Origin: Flavobacterium okayamense
GTDB taxonomy: Bacteria > Bacteroidota > Bacteroidia > Flavobacteriales > Flavobacteriaceae
Direction of reading: 5' to 3'
NCBI RefSeq assembly: GCF_019702945.1
Contig: NZ_AP024749.1
Location: 186,001 to 250,000, forward strand
DNA: 64,000 nt
Below, one piece after another: positions 55,940 through 62,292 of this stretch. A program made the translations under genes and the position numbers. Under the pieces are notes generated by a model that was given only the letters and a program-made list of their open reading frames with translations, was not told the DNA's origin and made no database searches. The first letter of the stretch is position 1; each line of letters starts with the position of its first letter.

Positions 55940-56289
55940 ATTTTTAATTTATCTATAAAGCTTTTTTCTTCTGTTAAGTTTTTATTTACTACAATTTTTG
56001 TTGGCGGAACTTCAGCTGGAAAAATATTTCGTTCTTCCATTTTTTTTGAAATCGTTGATTCCATTTTCAGTTTCATCAATTCCGAACGATGGTCAACAAA
56101 TTCAGATTTCAACTCTTTAACCTCGTTCATTAATTCGGTTATTTTATAATTTTTTGCATCATACCAATGGTTATTTGCAATCATTATCATTGCCAAAAAA
56201 ATCAGAAACACAATAAATTTCCAGTTTTTCAAAGCATCATCACTAACCAGAAATTTTGCTTTTAACAGACTGTAAATTCCTTTTTTCAT
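55930..56289 (-). CDS. FtsL-like cell division protein
   Basis: 119 residues. A cytosolic start, one membrane helix (WKFIVFLIFLAMIMIANNHW, about 23-42), then a periplasmic coiled-coil (ITELMNEVKELKSEFVDHRS). The architecture and its place between rsmH and ftsI match FtsL, which is too short and variable to identify by sequence alone. The C-terminal tail IFPAEVPPTKIVVNK is typical of the Bacteroidota version. With FtsB and FtsQ it activates FtsW-FtsI; no ftsB lies in the cluster. Confidence 0.82.
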   Translation of the reverse strand: MKKGIYSLLKAKFLVSDDALKNWKFIVFLIFLAMIMIANNHWYDAKNYKITELMNEVKELKSEFVDHRSELMKLKMESTISKKMEERNIFPAEVPPTKIVVNKNLTEEKSFIDKLKIWQ

Positions 56290-56292
56290 CTT

Positions 56293-57201
56293 TTACAATT
56301 TTTCTGCTACACGCAATTTTGCACTTCTAGCTCTATTGTTAATAGCAATTTCCTCTTCCGTTGGAACAATTAATTTTTCAATAATTTTGAAAGGAACTTC
56401 AAATCGCCCAAACATGTCGCGTTCTGGCTCTCCTTCAAACATTCCATTTCGCATATATCTTTTCACCAATCTATCTTCAAGAGAATGATAAGAGATAACA
56501 CTCAATCTTCCTCCTGGTTTTAAAATCTCAAGCGATTGTTCTAAAAATTCTTTTAAAACTTCTATTTCTTGATTTACTTCAATGCGAATTGCTTGATATA
56601 TTTGTGCTAAAATTTTATTGCTTTTATGAGCTGGAAGAAATTTTGACAACACTTGTTTTAAGTGCTCTGTATTTCTAATTTGCTTATCTTTTCTTGCCGC
56701 AACAATAACATTCGCCATTGCTCCGCCATTTTTTAATTCGCCATACTGAACAAAAACTCTCTTCAAATCTTGTTCATCATATTCATTAACTACATGAAAG
56801 GCACTTAAATCACCACGACGATTCATTCGCATATCTAATTCCGCATCGAAACGTGTAGAAAAACCTCTTTCTGCGACATCAAATTGATGTGACGAAACTC
56901 CGAAATCACCCAGAATCCCATCCACTTCTTTAATCCCATGAAAGCGTAAAAACCTTTTTATATTTCGGAAATTTTCATTTATCAATAAAAATCGGTCATC
57001 TTCAATTGCGTTTTGCAAAGCATCTTCATCCTGATCAAATGCGAACAACCTTCCTTTCTCACCCAACCGGGACATAATCTCTCTCGAATGACCACCACCA
57101 CCAAAAGTTACATCCACATAAACACCATCTGGTTTTATATTTAAACCATCAACCGTTTCTTTTAATAAAACTGGATTATGATATTCCATCTTCGTCGCCA
57201 T
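56293..57201 (-). CDS. rsmH: 16S rRNA (cytosine(1402)-N4)-methyltransferase
   Basis: 302 residues. N-terminal YHNPVLLKETVDGLNI, the S-adenosylmethionine loop YVDVTFGGGGHSREIM, GILGDFGVSSHQFD, and the C-terminal SVISYHSLEDRLVKRYMR, ending AKLRVAEKL, are diagnostic. The enzyme methylates C1402 in the decoding centre. An alternative ATG four codons downstream (MEYHNPVLL) is equally plausible. It overlaps the mraZ coding region by 26 bp, so translation is coupled. Confidence 0.95.
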   Translation of the reverse strand: MATKMEYHNPVLLKETVDGLNIKPDGVYVDVTFGGGGHSREIMSRLGEKGRLFAFDQDEDALQNAIEDDRFLLINENFRNIKRFLRFHGIKEVDGILGDFGVSSHQFDVAERGFSTRFDAELDMRMNRRGDLSAFHVVNEYDEQDLKRVFVQYGELKNGGAMANVIVAARKDKQIRNTEHLKQVLSKFLPAHKSNKILAQIYQAIRIEVNQEIEVLKEFLEQSLEILKPGGRLSVISYHSLEDRLVKRYMRNGMFEGEPERDMFGRFEVPFKIIEKLIVPTEEEIAINNRARSAKLRVAEKL

Positions 57202-57646
57202 TTAAATTACCCATTACATCTTCCGCTAGAGTTGCAAAATCATCAGTTGCATTTTCAATAGCGTTTTCATAAAGATTTTTATCCCAAATCTCAATTATAT
57301 TCACTACAGAAGAAAGCACAATTTCTTTATCAATCTTCGCAAAAACCACCAAATCTTTAGGGATTAACAAACGTCCGTTTGCATCAATTTCAACCACTTT
57401 TACACCCGCAGTAAACCTTCTAATAAAATCGTTGTTCTTTTTAACAAAACGATTCAACTTATTTACTTTTAACATCATTTTATTCCACTCTTCCATAGAA
57501 TACAATTCAAGACAAGGCTGAAAAACCGAACGTTTTAACACAAAACCAGAATTCATATCACCTAACTGCTTCTTTAAAGCAACAGGAACCATTAGACGCC
57601 CTTTAGCATCTACTTTACACTCGTATGTTCCGATGAATGAATTCAC
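57176..57646 (-). CDS. mraZ: Transcriptional regulator MraZ
   Basis: 156 residues made of two SpoVT/AbrB-like swapped-hairpin domains: GTYECKVDAKGRLMVPVALKK and a second with VEIDANGRLLIPKDLVVFA. MraZ forms a ring that binds phased short repeats upstream of its own gene and represses the division and cell-wall operon. It is the first gene of that operon, and three GTGGT boxes spaced exactly 10 bp lie in its promoter, which supports autoregulation. Confidence 0.95.
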   Translation of the reverse strand: MNSFIGTYECKVDAKGRLMVPVALKKQLGDMNSGFVLKRSVFQPCLELYSMEEWNKMMLKVNKLNRFVKKNNDFIRRFTAGVKVVEIDANGRLLIPKDLVVFAKIDKEIVLSSVVNIIEIWDKNLYENAIENATDDFATLAEDVMGNLNGDEDGIS

Positions 57647-57666
57647 TTTTTACCCTTTGATTTAGA

Positions 57667-57674
57667 CAAAAATA
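57667..57674 (-). promoter_or_regulatory. -7 box of the mraZ operon
   Basis: Minus-strand TATTTTTG, a perfect -7 box 20 bases before the mraZ ATG. The -33 area is occupied by the GTGGT boxes. Confidence 0.65.
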
Positions 57675-57684
57675 TAAAATATTT

Positions 57685-57709
57685 ACCACTTTTTACCACA
57701 AATAACCAC
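57685..57709 (-). promoter_or_regulatory. Putative MraZ operator: three GTGGT boxes at 10-bp spacing
   Basis: On the minus strand GTGGT occurs at 57705-57709, 57695-57699 and 57685-57689, each separated by exactly 5 bp. Known MraZ operators consist of three or four TGGG-like or GTGG repeats with 5-bp spacers in the promoter of mraZ, so the match is close in sequence, spacing and place. Confidence 0.75.
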
Positions 57710-57799
57710 TTTGTTAATAAGTTTTTACACTTTCAAAATCAAAATGTTACAAAAAACCAACAAAACACAAACTAAGTAAAGCAGTTAAGGATAAAAATA

Positions 57800-57915
57800 T
57801 TTACAACTATAGACAAACCACTTATCAACAAATTAGGTATATCCAATTTCAAATCAATGAATTACAAAATCATTTTATGAAATTTTAAAATTGAATTAAT
57901 TAAAATAGTTGTAAA
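57800..57915. repeat. Separated 11-bp inverted repeat
   Basis: TTTACAACTAT (57800-57810) and ATAGTTGTAAA (57905-57915) are exact reverse complements 94 bases apart. Function unknown; chance cannot be excluded. Confidence 0.35.
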
Positions 57916-57952
57916 GTATTTTAACACTATTGCTGTATAATTTTAAATTGCG

Positions 57953-57960
57953 TAAGTTTG
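57953..57960 (+). promoter_or_regulatory. -7 box of the alpha/beta hydrolase gene
   Basis: TAAGTTTG, a perfect match 32 bases before the ATG, with a TTG (57930-57932) at suitable -33 distance. Confidence 0.6.
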
Positions 57961-57992
57961 CTGATATTTCAAGATAAATTTGAAATTTATTT

Positions 57993-58748
57993 ATGCTTAA
58001 AAAAGATAAAAAATATACCTATTTTGAAGCTGGCGAAGGAACTCCTATAATAGTATTACACGGACTTATGGGAGGCTTGAGTAATTTTGATGGTGTTGCT
58101 AATTTCTTTCCTAAATACGGCTATAAAGTTGTTATTCCAGAATTACCATTATACACACAAAGCTTATTAAAAACCAACGTAAAAGCCTTTTCTAAATTTG
58201 TTAAAGACTTCATCGTCCACAAAGGATTTGAAAAAGTCATTCTTTTAGGGAATTCATTAGGAGGACATATAGCATTATATCATGCAAAAATGTATCCGGA
58301 ATTAATGAAGGGCTTAGTAATAACTGGAAGTTCAGGATTATACGAAAGCGGAATGGGAGAAAGCTACCCAAAACGTGGAGATTACGAATACATCAAAAAG
58401 AAAAGTGAAGATGTGTTTTATGATCCAAAAGTAGCCACAAAAGAAATCGTTGATGAAGTTTTTGCTACTGTAAATGACAGAATAAAACTTTTAAAAACGT
58501 TAACAATCGCTAAGAGTGCTATTCGTCATAACATGGCAAAAGATTTACCTAAGATGGAAACTCCAACCTGCATTATTTGGGGAAAAAATGATAAAGTAAC
58601 TCCTCCAAACGTTGCTGAAGAATTTAATAAATTATTACCAAATTCAGAATTGTTTTGGATAGATAAATGTGGTCATGCAGCAATGATGGAACACCCTGAT
58701 GAGTTTAACAAACTTTTGCTTGCTTGGTTACAAAAAAACAACATATAA
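57993..58748 (+). CDS. Alpha/beta-fold hydrolase
   Basis: 251 residues. Oxyanion region IIVLHGLMGG, nucleophile elbow LLGNSLGGHIAL with the catalytic serine, acid in IWGKNDKVTPP, and histidine in DKCGHAAMMEHP. This complete triad indicates an esterase, lipase or C-C hydrolase acting on a small substrate; substrate class cannot be told. No signal peptide, so cytosolic. It is followed by a terminator-like hairpin and, after 36 bases in all, by yihA. Confidence 0.85.
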   Translation: MLKKDKKYTYFEAGEGTPIIVLHGLMGGLSNFDGVANFFPKYGYKVVIPELPLYTQSLLKTNVKAFSKFVKDFIVHKGFEKVILLGNSLGGHIALYHAKMYPELMKGLVITGSSGLYESGMGESYPKRGDYEYIKKKSEDVFYDPKVATKEIVDEVFATVNDRIKLLKTLTIAKSAIRHNMAKDLPKMETPTCIIWGKNDKVTPPNVAEEFNKLLPNSELFWIDKCGHAAMMEHPDEFNKLLLAWLQKNNI

Positions 58749-58775
58749 TTATTCCCCGCATGGGGAATTTTATTT
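58749..58775 (+). terminator. Terminator or attenuator between the hydrolase gene and yihA
   Basis: Stem ATTCCCC / GGGGAAT with a GCAT loop and a TTTATTTT tail. As no separate yihA promoter is obvious, partial readthrough is likely. Confidence 0.7.
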
Positions 58776-58784
58776 TAAAAAAAG

Positions 58785-59408
58785 ATGAAGATTACAAGTG
58801 CCGAATTTATTATCAGTAATTCTGATGTGCAAAAATGTCCGAACGAACCTTTACCAGAATATGCATTCATTGGAAGATCAAACGTTGGTAAAAGTTCATT
58901 AATTAACATGTTAACTGGACAGAAAAAATTAGCCAAAACTTCGTCTAAACCAGGGAAAACACAATTAATCAACCATTTTAAAATTAACCAAAATTGGTTT
59001 TTAGTTGACTTACCTGGATATGGTTACGCAAAAGTTTCCAAATCAACAAAAGCTGTTTTTCAAAAATTTATTACTGAATATTTCGAAAAAAGAGAACAAT
59101 TAGTTTGTGCATTTGTTCTAATCGACATCAGACTTGAAGCTCAAAAAATTGATTTAGAATTCATCAACTATCTTGGTGAAAGCGGCGTTCCTTTTTGTAT
59201 TATTTTTACTAAAGCCGATAAAATAGGAAAAGTAAAAGCACAACAAAACATAGCAGCTTATAGAAAAAAAGTCTTAGCAAACGGTTGGGAAGAAATGCCT
59301 CAACACTTTGTTACTTCATCCTTAGATAATTTTGGAAAAGATGAAGTTTTAACTTTTATAGACGATGTAAACAAGCAGTTTTTTGAAAGTAATTCCTTAG
59401 GATTTTAA
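58785..59408 (+). CDS. yihA: Ribosome biogenesis GTP-binding protein YihA/YsxC
   Basis: 207 residues, single-domain TRAFAC GTPase. G1 is FIGRSNVGKSSLINML, G2 lies at the KPGKTQLINHF threonine, G3 is LVDLPGYGYAKVSK, and G4 IIFTKADKIGK. It acts in late assembly of the 50S subunit. The 3' end overlaps the convergent gldC stop by 12 bp. Confidence 0.95.
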   Translation: MKITSAEFIISNSDVQKCPNEPLPEYAFIGRSNVGKSSLINMLTGQKKLAKTSSKPGKTQLINHFKINQNWFLVDLPGYGYAKVSKSTKAVFQKFITEYFEKREQLVCAFVLIDIRLEAQKIDLEFINYLGESGVPFCIIFTKADKIGKVKAQQNIAAYRKKVLANGWEEMPQHFVTSSLDNFGKDEVLTFIDDVNKQFFESNSLGF

Positions 59409-59729
59409 CTCTAGTTTTTCAGCAAAGTAATCACAAAAATCACGCATTGTCGCACTCATTTTCTCATCAGTTGTAGCGCGTTCAAAAGTATCGGCCATTG
59501 CTACTAAAGTTTGATGGAAAAATTGCTTCATTTCATCTACAGGCATATCTTTTGTCCATAAATCGATACGTAAGGTTTCTTTTTGATTGTGATCCCAAAT
59601 AGACAACAACATTGCTTTTGCTTCAGCCGCATCTACTCCACCATCTTTGGCAGACCAAAGTAATTTTTCTGGAACATTATTTTCGTCTAAACCAACTGAA
59701 ATTTTTATATCAGATTTTTTATTTGCCAT
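59397..59729 (-). CDS. gldC: Gliding motility protein GldC
   Basis: 110 residues; a small soluble protein with KKSDIKISVGLDENNVPEKL at its start and LWSAKDGGVDAAEAKAMLLS, IDLWTKDMPVDEMKQFFHQT, as in flavobacterial GldC. It is needed for fully efficient gliding in F. johnsoniae but is not part of the core type IX secretion machinery; its biochemical role is unknown. It is directly coupled to gldB (start overlapping the gldB stop by one base). Confidence 0.93.
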   Translation of the reverse strand: MANKKSDIKISVGLDENNVPEKLLWSAKDGGVDAAEAKAMLLSIWDHNQKETLRIDLWTKDMPVDEMKQFFHQTLVAMADTFERATTDEKMSATMRDFCDYFAEKLELKS

Positions 59730-60685
59730 TATTTTGCAGGTTTGTATTTAGAGTTTTCAAAGATTGTTTTAGCGTCCATTGCTAACATATCTTGCAAAGA
59801 TACATCATTATTTTCCATAAAACTTCTGACAATTTGCCATCCTAACCATTGACCTACTCGACCTGGAGACTCATTATCGATTTCTAAATAAAATTTTGAA
59901 AAAGGTGCATCATTTATAAAACGGAACTCATTTTTTTGATTGCTTTCATAGAGCAAGTTATTTTCTACAAAATAACTCCACATTTGTGCTTCATTTTCTT
60001 CGCACCATTTTTCATGGGTTTCTGAATATCCAATTTTTGCTGCATTTGTAGCTTCCGGTAATAACAAATCTTTTACATACAATTCTTTCCCATAATATAC
60101 CATTTGAGAAAGTAAAGTTCTATCTGAAGGATAAGGAATTCTTGAAAAAGCAAAACTTGAAACCAAATCAGGTAAAATTTGATTTTGATTAAAACGCACT
60201 TTTTGATAATCAGGAAAATCTTTATAAAAACGATGTTTTTCACCTAAATAACAATCTAATGAAATTAAGGCTAATGAATCGGCATAAATTGCCTTAGCAT
60301 CTTTATCAACCTCATTTATAAGCGTTATAATTTTTGGCGTTTTACTTTTTGGAAAATAGTATTCAACTTTGCCGAAAAGCTCACCTAAATCTACTCTTAG
60401 AAAATCGGCATCACCATATTTATTTTGAACTTCTGTATACAATTCTCGCAATAACGGATTGCTTAATTTATTTGTCCAAACCGTATCTTCATTACCAGCG
60501 GGGAAAAAGTATGGGAACTGATTTTTTAATTTCAACAAATCCTCAGGTTGCGATTCATAAAATAATTTATCAAACCTAACTAATTCTACATTAATAGGAT
60601 TTGTATTAACAACCTCAACCTTTTTCTTGTCTTCCCCACAAGAAGCCAAAATTAAAATGAAAGAAAAAAACAAAAGCTTTTTCAT
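59729..60685 (-). CDS. gldB: Gliding motility lipoprotein GldB
   Basis: 318 residues. The lipobox LILASCGEDKKK gives a lipidated N-terminal cysteine. The body matches GldB with NPINVELVRFDKLFYESQPE, FGKVEYYFPKSKTPKI, and near the C-terminus ESPGRVGQWLGWQIVRSFM. GldB is a membrane-anchored lipoprotein required for gliding motility in Flavobacterium. It shares a promoter with gldC downstream and diverges from nadE. Confidence 0.95.
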   Translation of the reverse strand: MKKLLFFSFILILASCGEDKKKVEVVNTNPINVELVRFDKLFYESQPEDLLKLKNQFPYFFPAGNEDTVWTNKLSNPLLRELYTEVQNKYGDADFLRVDLGELFGKVEYYFPKSKTPKIITLINEVDKDAKAIYADSLALISLDCYLGEKHRFYKDFPDYQKVRFNQNQILPDLVSSFAFSRIPYPSDRTLLSQMVYYGKELYVKDLLLPEATNAAKIGYSETHEKWCEENEAQMWSYFVENNLLYESNQKNEFRFINDAPFSKFYLEIDNESPGRVGQWLGWQIVRSFMENNDVSLQDMLAMDAKTIFENSKYKPAK

Positions 60686-60739
60686 ATAGCTTACTAATTT
60701 TTTATTTTTGATGAAATTTAAGTGACTTTAAACTAACGG

Positions 60740-60747
60740 CAAATATA
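60740..60747 (-). promoter_or_regulatory. -7 box of gldB-gldC
   Basis: Minus-strand TATATTTG, a perfect -7 box about 54 bases before the gldB ATG. A weaker plus-strand box TACATTTA for nadE overlaps it (60746-60753). Confidence 0.55.
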
Positions 60748-60773
60748 CATTTATCGTATTAATTAAAATAAAA

Positions 60774-61580
60774 ATGGCAGTTTCAAATACATTTAATTCA
60801 GAAAAAATTAACGAACATATTGTTAAATGGTTATTAGACTATGCTACAAATGCAAAAGTAAAAGGATTTGTTATAGGAATTTCAGGAGGAATTGATAGCG
60901 CTTTAACCTCAACTTTATGTGCACAAACTGGATTACCAACACTTTGTGTTGAAATGCCAATTCACCAACATCAAAGTCATGTTAACAGAGCGGTAGAACA
61001 TATTATACAATTAAAAAATCGTTTTCCAAACGTTAGCAATATTAAAACTGAATTAACTCCTGTTTTTGATTCATTTGTTAACCAAGTTGAACAAAATGAT
61101 GAAAGAAAAACTCTTGACATTACATTAGCAAATACTCGTGCTCGTTTACGAATGACAACTTTATATTATCATGCCGGAATTCATGGTTTGTTAGTTGCAG
61201 GAACTGGAAACAAAGTTGAAGATTTTGGAGTAGGCTTTTATACAAAATATGGTGATGGCGGTGTGGATGTTAGTCCGATTGCAGATTTAGTTAAAAGTGA
61301 AGTTCGAGCTTTAGCAAAATATTTAAATGTTCCTGAAAGTATATTAAAAGCACAACCTTCTGATGGATTATACGAAAATGACTTAACAGATGAAATGCAA
61401 ATTGGCGCAAGTTATGACGAATTAGAATGGGCAATGGAACAAGTTGAACTGGGAAAATCTGCTGAAAATTTCTCTGGAAGAGAGGCTGAAGTTTTTTCTA
61501 TATACAAAAGACTTAACACTATTAACCAACACAAAATGAACCCAATACCTGTTTGTGAAATTCCTAAAAACTTAAAATAA
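60774..61580 (+). CDS. nadE: NH3-dependent NAD(+) synthetase
   Basis: 268 residues, the short form without a glutaminase domain. The ATP pyrophosphatase loop FVIGISGGIDSALTSTL, VAGTGNKVEDFGVGFYTKYG, and DVSPIADLVKSEVRALAKYL are diagnostic, with PSDGLYENDLTDEMQIG near the C-terminus. It makes NAD from nicotinic acid adenine dinucleotide using ammonia. It stands in the conserved gldC-gldB-nadE-regulator-dnaG neighbourhood. Confidence 0.95.
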   Translation: MAVSNTFNSEKINEHIVKWLLDYATNAKVKGFVIGISGGIDSALTSTLCAQTGLPTLCVEMPIHQHQSHVNRAVEHIIQLKNRFPNVSNIKTELTPVFDSFVNQVEQNDERKTLDITLANTRARLRMTTLYYHAGIHGLLVAGTGNKVEDFGVGFYTKYGDGGVDVSPIADLVKSEVRALAKYLNVPESILKAQPSDGLYENDLTDEMQIGASYDELEWAMEQVELGKSAENFSGREAEVFSIYKRLNTINQHKMNPIPVCEIPKNLK

Positions 61581-61617
61581 TCGTAATATTTTAACAAGTA
61601 TTTACATTTTTTTTCAT

Positions 61618-61625
61618 TATCTTTG
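61618..61625 (+). promoter_or_regulatory. -7 box of the LuxR-type response regulator gene
   Basis: TATCTTTG, a perfect match 37 bases before the ATG. Confidence 0.6.
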
Positions 61626-61662
61626 AGAGGCAATTTTGCATTAATTCAAAACTTAATGCTAT

Positions 61663-62292
61663 ATGACAAAGATATGTATCGCCGACAATCTTCCGGTTGT
61701 TGTTCATGGAATTAAATCTTACTTTAAAGACAATCCCCAATTTGAACTATCGAGTCATGCCTCAAACTTAAAAGATTTACTCGATGCGCTTCAATTAAAG
61801 AATATTGACATCCTCATTATGGATATCGAATTAGAAGGTTTCTCAAGCATTCGTGACATTAAAGCGTTAATTAAAGATTTTCCATCGACTAAAATTGTGG
61901 TTTTCTCATCTGTTTCAGAAAAAATGTATGCCCCTACAGCAATTAAAGCTGGCGTAAGTGCATACGTTAGTAAATCTTCAACATTAAAAGAACTTGAAAA
62001 TGTGTTGAAAAAAGTTACTGAAGGAAAAACTGTATTTAGTGATGAAGTTAAAAAACAAATAGAGCTTTTAGGAAGAGGAAAGAAAAAAGAACGCCTTTAT
62101 AAAAAACTTTCCACTCGTGAAATTGAAGTTTTACGTTACCTAAACGATGGTAAGAAAAATAAAGAAATTGCTGAAATTTTAGGTTTAGACGAAAAAACTA
62201 TCAGTACTTATAAACTTCGTTTATTAGCAAAATTGAGTGTCACTAATTTAGTCGATTTATTGAGTAAAGCGAAAACTTTAGATATTATTTAA
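61663..62292 (+). CDS. NarL/LuxR-type response regulator
   Basis: 209 residues. Receiver domain with phosphoacceptor Asp54 in ILIMDIELEGF and lysine in AYVSKSSTLKEL; the N-terminal acidic pair is reduced to one Asp (CIADNLPVV). A LuxR-type helix-turn-helix closes the protein: LSTREIEVLRYLNDGKKNKE, IAEILGLDEKTISTYKLRL. No kinase gene is adjacent, so it is an orphan. It lies between nadE and dnaG, overlapping the dnaG stop by 8 bp in convergent orientation. Targets are unknown. Confidence 0.9.
   Translation: MTKICIADNLPVVVHGIKSYFKDNPQFELSSHASNLKDLLDALQLKNIDILIMDIELEGFSSIRDIKALIKDFPSTKIVVFSSVSEKMYAPTAIKAGVSAYVSKSSTLKELENVLKKVTEGKTVFSDEVKKQIELLGRGKKKERLYKKLSTREIEVLRYLNDGKKNKEIAEILGLDEKTISTYKLRLLAKLSVTNLVDLLSKAKTLDII

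Larger units (their letters stand above)
57647..57992. other. Intergenic region between mraZ and the alpha/beta hydrolase gene
   Basis: No coding frame is supported here. It holds the mraZ promoter with its repeat boxes, an 11-bp inverted repeat, one imperfect DnaA-like box, and the promoter of the hydrolase gene. The rest is AT-rich DNA without recognisable structure. Confidence 0.7.

Noticed and set aside
57822..57830. TTATCAACA as a DnaA box marking a replication origin
   Set aside because: It is a single copy with one mismatch to the consensus, no further boxes or unwinding element were found, and dnaA is not nearby.
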